Assembly (NCBI RefSeq): GCF_006385675.1
Contig: NZ_VFRR01000015.1
Coordinates: 1 to 64,000 of the forward strand
DNA from: Maribrevibacterium harenarium
GTDB lineage: Bacteria; Pseudomonadota; Gammaproteobacteria; Pseudomonadales; Marinomonadaceae
DNA: 64,000 nt
Reading direction: 5' to 3'
Shown here: positions 16,549-24,603 of the stretch, one piece after another
Layout: every line of letters starts with the position of its first letter
Position numbering within the stretch: position 1 is the first letter of the stretch
Translations under genes and position numbers: made by a program
Notes under the pieces: generated by a model
Seen by the model: only the letters and a program-made list of their open reading frames with translations
The model's database searches: none
What the model was told of the DNA's origin: nothing

Positions 16549-17796
16549 TTAGCTGCCAATTAGCTGCGTAAAAATTTCATCGGCCTGTTTCAAAGCCTTG
16601 AGGTAAAGTTGATTTAGCAACGGTTGCTCTAAATTGCTACAGCTGCGTAATGCTTTAAAATCAAGATCGCCGCTGATCTCAGCGTTTTCGAGCGCTTGAA
16701 GAGCTAAGCCAAGGGGGCCCTGCTTGTAGAGAATAGCTAGCTCAACGTCTTCCGGTAAACCGAGATTGGCGATAAGGTTCTTTTGATTAACCTCTAGGAT
16801 CAAATCCAAAACAGAGAATAGCCCGACAATATAGCCATGAAACACATTCCCTTCATCCAAGGCTTCGGCAACGCCTTCGCAGAAAGCGGCGTAGGTAAAT
16901 GCTGTTTTTAATAAGGCGTGGGGCTTGCCACGACCTGCCTCGGTGACAATAAACAGCGAGATAATTTTTTTAACTTCTATTTGTCCAAGATATACCAGCG
17001 CGTGCTCAACGCTCGATATCATCACCTTGGAGCGACCTGCGGCGTTGGCCACCTTTAAAAAGCGATACATCATATTGATATCGCGTTTGACCACCTCAGC
17101 CACTTTCTTAAAATCGAAGTTGACGCCCAGATCTAATTGCAATAATGCATTTAAATTGCTGCCGGAAAGAGAGAAGTCCTTACGTACGTATACGCTACGA
17201 TCTGAAAAGATTGGCCCTTGAAAGCGCTTAATCCCAAGCCCGGCAAAAAAATCAATTAGATCTCGACTATTGATACCGTCTACCAAGATTCTATCCACAT
17301 CGACTTGGCAAGCCTTTAAGTGATAGATTGCAGCGGTACTGGCTTCCATGCTGGAAAAGTGCACGCGAAACTCGGAGAACAGATCACAAGCAGCACGGCT
17401 AGGGCGCCGATGATCCTCAAAATCTAATAGAAACCTATGGTTGGCTATAGTGCCTTCTTCTAGGGTTTGGCGTATAAGCGGGTTTTGCAGCAGCGTGTCA
17501 TTCACTACCATGACCGTATTGCCGGGTGCTTGCACCCGTAGCGAAGCCTTCAGCATATTGACGCTGTGAGTAGTCAAATAACTTGGAAGAGTCTCCGTCA
17601 ATTCTATCTGAGCGGTAAATTGGACAATTTCATCCATTACGTCAGCATTAGTCTCATTGCCTTTGAGCATCACCTCGTAAGCTACAGGCTCAAGCTTGCA
17701 GTTTATAATGGTACGTCTTGCCACTGCACCATCTGGCAATAATTCGTCATTTTTTATACGTTCGTAAAAAAGATCAATAATCGACTGATTGCTCAT
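16549..17796 (-). CDS. Degenerate EAL plus HDOD domain signalling protein (YuxH type)
   Basis: 415 residues, cytosolic, no membrane segments. The N-terminal half (about 20-205) has the EAL fold pattern, but the catalytic EAL triplet is replaced (YEVML) and only the terminal FQGPIF stretch resembles the QGYLF of active enzymes, so it should not hydrolyse c-di-GMP. The C-terminal half (about 210-400) is an HDOD domain, with NLNALLQLDLG, MYRFLKVANAAG and ISSVEHALVYLGQIEVKKIISL. Such proteins act as c-di-GMP-linked regulators of motility and biofilm. It runs leftward with the small gene upstream (26-bp gap), back to back with the chemotaxis operon. Confidence 0.82.
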   Translation of the reverse strand: MSNQSIIDLFYERIKNDELLPDGAVARRTIINCKLEPVAYEVMLKGNETNADVMDEIVQFTAQIELTETLPSYLTTHSVNMLKASLRVQAPGNTVMVVNDTLLQNPLIRQTLEEGTIANHRFLLDFEDHRRPSRAACDLFSEFRVHFSSMEASTAAIYHLKACQVDVDRILVDGINSRDLIDFFAGLGIKRFQGPIFSDRSVYVRKDFSLSGSNLNALLQLDLGVNFDFKKVAEVVKRDINMMYRFLKVANAAGRSKVMISSVEHALVYLGQIEVKKIISLFIVTEAGRGKPHALLKTAFTYAAFCEGVAEALDEGNVFHGYIVGLFSVLDLILEVNQKNLIANLGLPEDVELAILYKQGPLGLALQALENAEISGDLDFKALRSCSNLEQPLLNQLYLKALKQADEIFTQLIGS

Positions 17797-17822
17797 ACAA
17801 CTACTCTAAAACAAGAATGGGG

Positions 17823-18173
17823 CTATCCTGAAACTTTGCTTAGCAAGCTTTCACCAGCTTTGCAGGCATAGGTCAGATTTAACTGTAACCGATAACTGTT
17901 GTCTTTGAGTATACAGCTTGCGACTTTGCCGATGAAATCGACCTGATTTTTGACGCCATCAATCAAGACGACGGCTCTCACTTTGATCATGGATGCAATC
18001 GTTACTTTGATGTCTGAACGAATGAGAAGCTTGCGACTTCCCAGATGCGTCACGCCAATATCGTAGACTTTGAAGTCCTGCGTCAACATTTTGGCGCCAA
18101 AAGGGAAAGCAACCAGACGTTGGTTGTCGGGTGATTTTTGGGCCTGAGGGTAATGTTTTTCACTAAGTGCCAT
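17823..18173 (-). CDS. Small protein, possibly PilZ-like
   Basis: 116 residues, no signal peptide or membrane segment. The alternating beta pattern (KVYDIGVTHLGSRKLLIRSD, then VRAVVLIDG, and NSYRLQLNLTY at the end) resembles a PilZ barrel, but the RxxxR and DxSxxG c-di-GMP-binding motifs are not clear, so binding is doubtful. It heads the leftward pair with the EAL-HDOD gene and diverges from the chemotaxis operon, which supports a c-di-GMP or motility role. The family assignment is weak. Confidence 0.55.
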   Translation of the reverse strand: MALSEKHYPQAQKSPDNQRLVAFPFGAKMLTQDFKVYDIGVTHLGSRKLLIRSDIKVTIASMIKVRAVVLIDGVKNQVDFIGKVASCILKDNSYRLQLNLTYACKAGESLLSKVSG

Positions 18174-18378
18174 TTTGGAGAGACTACCTGTCAGAATAAG
18201 TAAGGATGATCCTTGGTGCCTCCTAGACTTCCTGTGACACGAGTATGTCAGAGAAACTTAAGATGAATCTGTAGTGAGTTGGCGTATTTCAGGTGCGTTT
18301 TTGCAGACAAATGTATGGGAACGCAACAGAGTGTAATCTTTCGTGTAATAGATCACTTTTACTTGCGTTGGATCCTTC

Positions 18379-19512
18379 ATGCTAAAAATAGCCTCCATTC
18401 ATCTTTTTGCAGTTGTTGTTGCAGGTGTACTTGCGTTCTCTCAATTCCACTGGCCAGCCTTCATTGTGTTAGCTTTATCTGGGATCCTGCTGGTTTTTCT
18501 ATCCCGCCCTCAAATCGAGAAGATTGAGGAGGCTCCTGTCACTACACAGTTGAACAATGCCCATGAAGAGGCGCAAAAGCTGTTTCATGACGAATTGGTG
18601 CCGATCATTGAAGTGTGTACCGATGACCTTAACAATGTATTAACTACCCAAATGAGTGCTGTCTCGCTGTTGAGTCAATCATTTGAAGAAACCAATCGGC
18701 TGATTGGCAACCAATCTGACTGTATTCGTACGTTGGTGTCTGACGGTCAGAGTGACGGGCGTAGTTATAGTGAAGTCATGCGTGATTTTGCTGATCATAC
18801 TGCGAATACCTTAGACCGATTTATCAATAGCACAGTGGAAATGTCAGCGGCTTCCATGGAGCTCCTTACCAAGGTTAACGCAATCCATGACGAGATGCCT
18901 CAGATTACCAAGGCGCTAAAAGATATTGATGATATTGCAGAGCAAACGAACTTGCTTGCTTTGAATGCAGCGATCGAAGCTGCCCGCGCCGGTGAAGCAG
19001 GACGTGGCTTTGCTGTGGTAGCAGATGAAGTACGGTCATTATCAAACCGTTCAGCGGGTTTCAGTGTCGCAATTCAAGGGCGTTTGCAAAAGATGCAGCA
19101 ACAGGTGGCAGACCTGACCACTTCAATGGAACGTCTAGCGGCTCACGATGTAACTTACATTATGGAATCCAAGAAAACCATGCAGCAAGCCTTGGATCAT
19201 ATCGTTGATAAGGCAGAATCCGATGCCGAGGTCACGCGTGAATTGGATGCTTTGGCTAGCAGTTTGGAATCGTCCATTTTTGCAGCTACTCGAGGTCTTC
19301 AGTTTGATGATATCAACCGTCAAAATATTCAATACACGTTGGACACACTCCAGTTTATTGCCGATCACTTGCAAAGTATCAAGCAGCATTCCTTTGAGGA
19401 TCTAGAACGAGTTCTTGGTGAAAAACTTGAAGCGATCAGGACGAGAAACAAAGACAAGCATAATCCCGTGTCACAACAGGATATTGAGAGTGGTGACATC
19501 GATTTGTTCTGA
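18379..19512 (+). CDS. Short membrane MCP-like protein with a CheZ-like motif
   Basis: 377 residues. Two hydrophobic segments (about 5-21 and 26-42) sit so close together that there is no periplasmic sensor, and there is no HAMP domain. The receptor hairpin tip is clear at 183-225 ([20 protein letters not shown], ending [12 protein letters not shown]). The C-terminal helix then reads [12 protein letters not shown] (307-318). D311 and Q315 have the D-x3-Q spacing of the CheZ active site (DLTGQ in E. coli, D143 and Q147). The chain ends in GDIDLF, the same six residues that end CheD in this operon. I infer a scaffold with CheY-phosphatase potential; no separate cheZ is seen in the operon. It is the first gene of the operon, 31 bp before the STAS gene. 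Confidence 0.75.
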   Translation: MLKIASIHLFAVVVAGVLAFSQFHWPAFIVLALSGILLVFLSRPQIEKIEEAPVTTQLNNAHEEAQKLFHDELVPIIEVCTDDLNNVLTTQMSAVSLLSQSFEETNRLIGNQSDCIRTLVSDGQSDGRSYSEVMRDFADHTANTLDRFINSTVEMSAASMELLTKVNAIHDEMPQITKALKDIDDIAEQTNLLALNAAIEAARAGEAGRGFAVVADEVRSLSNRSAGFSVAIQGRLQKMQQQVADLTTSMERLAAHDVTYIMESKKTMQQALDHIVDKAESDAEVTRELDALASSLESSIFAATRGLQFDDINRQNIQYTLDTLQFIADHLQSIKQHSFEDLERVLGEKLEAIRTRNKDKHNPVSQQDIESGDIDLF

Positions 19513-19542
19513 TGTCCGTTTACAGAGTAGTAGGTAGAGGCT

Positions 19543-19821
19543 ATGTCACAATCAGCAGTTATTAGCATTCCCGAGCGTTTCGACTTTAGTACCCACAAGT
19601 GGTTTACGGAGGCGTACGACAAAGCGTTAGCGACTTCAAAAGAAATCGTGCTCGACTTTTCTCGAGTGACTTATATCGATTCTTCTGCGTTGGGGATGAT
19701 GGTTTTATTGCATCGAAAAATCACCACAAATGGTGGTAAGGGTGTTATTCGCAACGTCACCGGTACCGCCAAAGATATTCTGGATATGGCTAACTTCTCG
19801 ACTCTTTTTAAGTACGAGTGA
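19543..19821 (+). CDS. STAS-domain anti-sigma-factor antagonist (HsbA-like)
   Basis: 92 residues, one STAS domain. The phosphoswitch motif VTYIDSSALGMM carries the serine that partner kinases phosphorylate, and the N-terminus (RFDFSTHKWFTEAY) follows the P. aeruginosa HsbA pattern. HsbA binds either an anti-sigma factor (FlgM) or a diguanylate cyclase according to its phosphorylation state. The presumed kinase/phosphatase partner is the next gene, 9 bp away. RBS AGAGG. Confidence 0.85.
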   Translation: MSQSAVISIPERFDFSTHKWFTEAYDKALATSKEIVLDFSRVTYIDSSALGMMVLLHRKITTNGGKGVIRNVTGTAKDILDMANFSTLFKYE

Positions 19822-19830
19822 GTCTAGGTT

Positions 19831-21492
19831 ATGCAGACTCCACCACGAGTCCTAATTTTAGAGGACAATGCCACTACCCGCATGATCATTTCCAAATCTC
19901 TGGAAGAGCAGGGAGTGGACGTGGTAGTAGCTTGTACGTTGGCAGAAGCAGAACAGCATTTTCACGATGCTAGCATTGATTTGTATTTGTTGGATGTGAA
20001 TCTTCCAGATGGGGATTCAACCTCTATTTTACCAAAGATACGCCTCTTGTATCCTATGGTGCCCGTGTTGATCATGACAGCAGATCATGAGCATTCTCGT
20101 ATCTCGGAGTTTTTCGCGGCTGGAGTCCGTGACTTTATTCGGAAGCCGATTCATCCACTTTTGCTGGCGAGTAAAGTGCTGAGTTTTATTAAGGCCTATG
20201 AGACTGAAAAGGCATTATTCGAAGCCAACGAGATGTACCAACGAATCTCTCATGAGAAAGAACAAGAGGAGCAACTGGCTCACTATGTGTATGACCACAT
20301 ATTGATGATGCACAACACGCCGGTTTCTGGTCTGCAAGTGGTTGAGCGCTCCAGTGGGCGTTTTTGTGGTGACATTCTTGTGTCATCAAAGGCACCTAAT
20401 GGCAGCTTGATTGTGATGCTAGCCGATGCAACTGGTCATGGAATGGCAGCAGCATTAACTATTTATCCGATGGTTTCCACCTTTTCGGCAATGGTAGGCA
20501 AAGGCTTATCACTTGGGGCAATCATCAAAGAGTTAAGTGTTAAGCACTCTCAAAGTATTCCTCAAAACCGCTTTGTGGCGACTATCCTGATGGAGGTTTC
20601 TCCTTCCTCGGACACCATCCGAATCTGGAGTGGTGGTATGCCTAAAGTGCTGGTGTTTGATCATGACGGACGCTTGGTTAACAAAGTTGCTTCACAAAAT
20701 ATGGCGATTGGGATTTTGCCCGCTGATATGGTTAGCACCAAGATGGAAACGTTGCCGCTCAGGGGGGTCGGGGCGTTAGCCTTGTTTAGTGACGGACTCA
20801 TCGAGAACAAAGTCATCGAGGGGCGTAAAATTTCATTTGATGAAGCTTACGAGATGATTGCTGACGGTATTTCTGACCTACCTGGGTTGGTAGAGCGAAT
20901 GCACTCTTATGAAGATTATATCAATCTATCTAAAGATCATGATGATATTACCTTGGCGCTACTGAATGTTGCCGAGGTCGTAGACGAACTTAATTCGTCA
21001 AAAGAAGTACACGAGCCAGTAAGAGGCGATTTCAAATTCCATTTTGAACTATCTGGGAAATCATTAAACAACGAAAAATTCCCATTCAGCCTATCCGAAA
21101 TGTTGTCAGGTTATGGATTCAAAAAAGATTTTTGTCAGCGTATTTTTACCGTAATCACCGAGCTTTTCTTGAATTCTGTAGATCACGGCTTGTTTGGTAT
21201 ATCGTCGGATACCAAAGAAAATGACTTTATCAACTACTTAACCTTACGCGATGAAGCGAAGCTTGCTATTGCAAAAGATGCTAAGGTTTGTATAGACATC
21301 GCTTGGGACGAACAAACACAAACATTGACATTAGCTCTGTCTGATAGCGGCAGCGGCTATGTGCTAGATATTAACAAAAGCGGCTCTGAAGGAGCAGCCC
21401 ATGGTCGTGGACTTAAGCTGATTTCCACCCTTAGTTCACGCTTCCACTATGACCAAATTACAAATACCACTCATGTCACTTTGGAGTATTAG
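19831..21492 (+). CDS. Response regulator with PP2C phosphatase and HATPase kinase domains (HsbR-like)
   Basis: 553 residues in three domains. The receiver is at about 5-125, with the phospho-acceptor aspartate in LYLLDVNLPDGD and the conserved lysine in IRKPIHP. A PP2C/SpoIIE-type phosphatase spans about 160-385: SGRFCGDIL, LADATGHGMAAA, and FSDGLIENK with its metal aspartates. A C-terminal HATPase_c anti-sigma-kinase-like domain spans about 420-553 (ITELFLNSVDHG, DSGSGY, AAHGRGLKLI). This is the architecture of HsbR, which both dephosphorylates and phosphorylates its STAS partner. The upstream STAS protein is the obvious substrate. The receiver would take phosphate from CheA or an HptB-like protein, linking chemotaxis signalling to partner switching. 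Confidence 0.88.
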   Translation: MQTPPRVLILEDNATTRMIISKSLEEQGVDVVVACTLAEAEQHFHDASIDLYLLDVNLPDGDSTSILPKIRLLYPMVPVLIMTADHEHSRISEFFAAGVRDFIRKPIHPLLLASKVLSFIKAYETEKALFEANEMYQRISHEKEQEEQLAHYVYDHILMMHNTPVSGLQVVERSSGRFCGDILVSSKAPNGSLIVMLADATGHGMAAALTIYPMVSTFSAMVGKGLSLGAIIKELSVKHSQSIPQNRFVATILMEVSPSSDTIRIWSGGMPKVLVFDHDGRLVNKVASQNMAIGILPADMVSTKMETLPLRGVGALALFSDGLIENKVIEGRKISFDEAYEMIADGISDLPGLVERMHSYEDYINLSKDHDDITLALLNVAEVVDELNSSKEVHEPVRGDFKFHFELSGKSLNNEKFPFSLSEMLSGYGFKKDFCQRIFTVITELFLNSVDHGLFGISSDTKENDFINYLTLRDEAKLAIAKDAKVCIDIAWDEQTQTLTLALSDSGSGYVLDINKSGSEGAAHGRGLKLISTLSSRFHYDQITNTTHVTLEY

Positions 21493-21501
21493 GTAACCGT
21501 T

Positions 21502-21867
21502 ATGAGTAAAAATTTACTGATCGTTGATGACTCGCCATCAGTACGTCAGATGGTAGAAATGACGCTTAAAGGCGCTGGTTATGCTGTTAAATCAGCGAAA
21601 GATGGCCAAGAAGCGTTAAATATGTGTCGCTTGGAGCGTTTTGATTTTGTCCTTACAGATCAAAATATGCCGAATATGGATGGCATTACTTTAATCAAGT
21701 CATTGCGTACTTTACCTGCCTACGCCCGTACTCCACTTATTGTCTTGACGACGGAAGCGAGTGACGCGATGAAGCAGAAAGGCAAGGCGGCGGGTGCGAC
21801 AGGTTGGATGGTGAAGCCATTTGATCCGAAAAAACTGTTAGACGTGGTTGCCAAAGTACTGCGCTAA
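21502..21867 (+). CDS. cheY: CheY-type single-domain response regulator
   Basis: 121 residues, one receiver domain. The acidic pair is in LIVDDSPSVRQM, the phospho-aspartate in FVLTDQNMPNMDG (about residue 54), the conserved Thr in IVLTTEAS and the Lys in MVKPFDP. It lies directly upstream of cheA. Receivers of this type in second chemotaxis clusters need not act on the flagellar motor; the output here is unknown. Confidence 0.92.
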   Translation: MSKNLLIVDDSPSVRQMVEMTLKGAGYAVKSAKDGQEALNMCRLERFDFVLTDQNMPNMDGITLIKSLRTLPAYARTPLIVLTTEASDAMKQKGKAAGATGWMVKPFDPKKLLDVVAKVLR

Positions 21868-21903
21868 GGCGCGGGTGTCGTTTGTTAGCGCTTGGGGTTA
21901 AGC

Positions 21904-24069
21904 ATGGATAATATGGGTCAATTCAATGAGGTCTTCTTCGAAGAAGCACAAGAACACCTCGAGACCATGGAAACACTGTTATTAGACTACGATATCGTTG
22001 CGCCGGATATCGAAGTATTAAATAGTGTGTTCCGGGCCGCCCACTCGATTAAAGGTGGTAGCGGTATTTTCGGCTTTACCGCCATGACTGGCTTGATCCA
22101 TGTAATGGAAAACATGCTGGATCTAGCTCGTAATGAAGAGTTGCACCTAACGAACGAATTAATCACAGTTCTGCTGGAAACCGTAGATGTTCTCAAAGAT
22201 ATCCTCGATCGTTACCGCAACGAGGAAGAAATCGACTGGGAAGAAGTGGAATCTAGTAAGGCTAGACTGGAAACGGTGCTCAACTCTGCAACTGCTTCTG
22301 ACAGTCCTGCCACTTCTCCAAGTGCGACTGACTCAGCTACAGACGAAGGTTTCGGCTTCTTCGATGACGACGAGGAAGATGAAGGTTTTGGCTTTTTTGA
22401 TGATCTTGATGAACCAGTTAGTGCAACATCTGATGATGAAATCGAAGGCTTTGGCTTTTTTGAAGACGATGATTCAGAAGTGGCGACTTCTGTCCCTAGT
22501 GACAACTCAGACGAGGAAATAGAGGGATTTGGTTTCTTCGACGATCTCGAACCACCTACTAACAATACGATAGTCAAGTCGAGTGTAGATTCTAACGCCC
22601 AAGTTAGTGCGCCGAATGTTTCCCAGCCAGAGCAAACGACGGATAGGGATGGATTCGGTTTCTTTGACGAAACTCTCAAAGCACGTCACGAGCAAGATAT
22701 TGAGGACAATGCCCGAGGATACGGTTTCTTTAAAGAGGGTGCGCAAGAAAGTAATAATTCTAAAAAGCACGAGTCATCAGCTGCTAGTACCAATCCCGCT
22801 GTTGTGGCAAAAAGCTCTGTAAGCTCCGAGCGCAAGGCGAAATCGTCTTCTGAACATAAGCACACAGAAGCCACCAGTATTCGTGTTGAAACGAATAAAA
22901 TTGACAAGTTGGTGAATTTAGTGGGTGAGCTGGTTATCACTCAGTCCATGCTCAACTTGATCGGTAATGATGTTCATGATGCGATAGCGGACAAAATGCA
23001 AGCCGCTTTGGCAGAGCTCGAACGGAATACCCGAGAAATTCAAGAAGCGGTTATGTCCGTCCGTATGTTACCTATCTCTTTTGTATTCAATCGATTCCCA
23101 CGATTAGTGCGCGACTTGTCGGTGAAGATGAGTAAAGACATAGAGCTCGTGATAGAGGGCGGTGGTACTGAAATTGACAAAAATTTGGTGGAGAAAATCT
23201 CAGATCCATTGACGCACTTAATTCGCAATAGTGTCGATCATGGCATCGAAATGCCGGATGTGCGCGTTGCGAATGGTAAACCCGCCAAAGGAACCGTGCG
23301 CCTAACCGCGGCGCAGAAAGGCGGAGAAATTGTTATCTCCATTCTCGATGATGGTGCTGGTCTGAACTGGGATAAAATTGTCGCTAAAGCCGAAGAAAAA
23401 GGCGTAGAGCTGCCAGAGCCATTAACCGACGAAGCGGTTTGGCAGTTGATCTTCGCTCCCGGTTTTTCTACTGCTGCTGAAGTGACAGATGTGTCTGGTC
23501 GTGGTGTTGGAATGGACGTGGTGCGTCGTAATATCGAATCCCTAGGTGGTCGCGTCGAAATTAATTCATCTCCAGGTCTAGGCACTGAGTTCGTGATTAA
23601 TTTGCCACTGACTCTGGCGATACTAGACGGCATGTGTGTGGATGCCAATGAACAGATTTTTGTTGTTCCGTTAGTGAATATTGTTGAAAGTATTCAACCT
23701 GCGGCTGACCAAGTACGAGTGATAAAAGGTAGTCGCATCCTTTATGTGCGAGAAGAATACTGGCCCTTGGTTGATGTAGGTAAAGTACTAGGGGATCGTG
23801 ACGCTAATGTTGCCGATCTGACGCAGGCAATAGTGGTGCTCGTGGAGACGTCTAAATCCCGATTTGGTTTAGTTGTCGATAACCTTGTGGGTCAGCAGCA
23901 AGTCGTTATTAAGAGTTTAGAACGTCATTACCGCAGAGTAGAGGGTGTGGCCGGTGCCACCATAATGGGTGACGGTAGTGTCGCCCTAATACTCGATGTG
24001 GATTCATTGACTCAGTTTATCAGTTTTGATCAAGGAGACCAGACTTATGGCATCCGCGCAGCAGGCTAG
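21904..24069 (+). CDS. cheA: Chemotaxis histidine kinase CheA with six GFGFF linker repeats
   Basis: 721 residues from ATG 21904 (GGGG 7 bases upstream; a TTG at 21892 in the same frame is less likely). The P1 domain has the phosphorylated histidine H47 in FRAAHSIKGG. Residues 120-310 form a low-complexity acidic linker where a P2 domain normally lies. Six copies of GFGFF or GYGFF start at residues 149, 161, 182, 208, 250 and 272, usually in an acidic context. Then come the P3 dimerisation helices, the P4 kinase with the N-box LIRNSVDHG, G1 DDGAG and G2 GRGVGMDV, and the P5 CheW-like domain. It overlaps cheW by 23 bases. No recognisable globular P2 is visible, so the repeats may serve as regulator docking sites. 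Confidence 0.94.
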   Translation: MDNMGQFNEVFFEEAQEHLETMETLLLDYDIVAPDIEVLNSVFRAAHSIKGGSGIFGFTAMTGLIHVMENMLDLARNEELHLTNELITVLLETVDVLKDILDRYRNEEEIDWEEVESSKARLETVLNSATASDSPATSPSATDSATDEGFGFFDDDEEDEGFGFFDDLDEPVSATSDDEIEGFGFFEDDDSEVATSVPSDNSDEEIEGFGFFDDLEPPTNNTIVKSSVDSNAQVSAPNVSQPEQTTDRDGFGFFDETLKARHEQDIEDNARGYGFFKEGAQESNNSKKHESSAASTNPAVVAKSSVSSERKAKSSSEHKHTEATSIRVETNKIDKLVNLVGELVITQSMLNLIGNDVHDAIADKMQAALAELERNTREIQEAVMSVRMLPISFVFNRFPRLVRDLSVKMSKDIELVIEGGGTEIDKNLVEKISDPLTHLIRNSVDHGIEMPDVRVANGKPAKGTVRLTAAQKGGEIVISILDDGAGLNWDKIVAKAEEKGVELPEPLTDEAVWQLIFAPGFSTAAEVTDVSGRGVGMDVVRRNIESLGGRVEINSSPGLGTEFVINLPLTLAILDGMCVDANEQIFVVPLVNIVESIQPAADQVRVIKGSRILYVREEYWPLVDVGKVLGDRDANVADLTQAIVVLVETSKSRFGLVVDNLVGQQQVVIKSLERHYRRVEGVAGATIMGDGSVALILDVDSLTQFISFDQGDQTYGIRAAG

Positions 24070-24529
24070 TGTTTCATCTGGACCGTCACGAGAATTTCTC
24101 ACATTTGTCCTAGGGGACGAAACCTACGCCCTTGATATTATGACCGTAAAAGAAATTCGCGGTTATGAGGCAACGACCAAGATCGCAAATGCCCCATCTT
24201 ATATCAAAGGGGTGATCAATTTACGTGGTGATATTGTTCCTATTGTTGATTTACGCACTAAGTTTGGTATCGGGGAAGCGACCTACAATGAGTGGACGAT
24301 AGTGATTATGCTCAACGTCCGTGATCGGATCGTAGGGATTGTCGTGGACGGCGTATCGGATGTTATGAATCTTGAGGACGAAGATATTAAGCCGGCACCT
24401 GAGTTTGGTGTGGCATTTGATAGTCGTTATTTGCAAGGTCTAGCAGCATTGCAAAATGAGATGGTTATCATCGTAGATATTGAGGCATTAATCTCAAGTG
24501 ACGAGTTAGGTATCTTTGAACCAGCTTAG
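24047..24529 (+). CDS. cheW: Chemotaxis coupling protein CheW
   Basis: 160 residues from ATG 24047, chosen because AAGGAG lies 8 bases upstream. The upstream TTG at 24026 precedes the ribosome site. The single CheW/SH3-like domain shows FVLGDETYALDIMTVKEI, then APSYIKGVINLRGDIVPIVD and GIVVDGVSDV. It joins receptors to CheA. The start lies within the end of cheA (23-base overlap), so the two are translationally coupled. Confidence 0.95.
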   Translation: MASAQQASVSSGPSREFLTFVLGDETYALDIMTVKEIRGYEATTKIANAPSYIKGVINLRGDIVPIVDLRTKFGIGEATYNEWTIVIMLNVRDRIVGIVVDGVSDVMNLEDEDIKPAPEFGVAFDSRYLQGLAALQNEMVIIVDIEALISSDELGIFEPA

Positions 24530-24603
24530 TAATGTCTTGCGGCGATATATCGATTATCAGTCATCATATGACTTGTAGGCGAACAAATTAGGAAGGCGAG
24601 AGT

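Noticed and set aside
22212-22679. 155-codon open frame on the minus strand of cheA
   Set aside because: It is the mirror of the acidic, repetitive CheA linker (Ser/Lys/Pro repeats), has no ribosome site and no family resemblance.
22348-22731. CRISPR-like direct repeats
   Set aside because: The repeated DNA is codon-level variation of the GFGFF motif inside an intact cheA frame, with irregular spacing.
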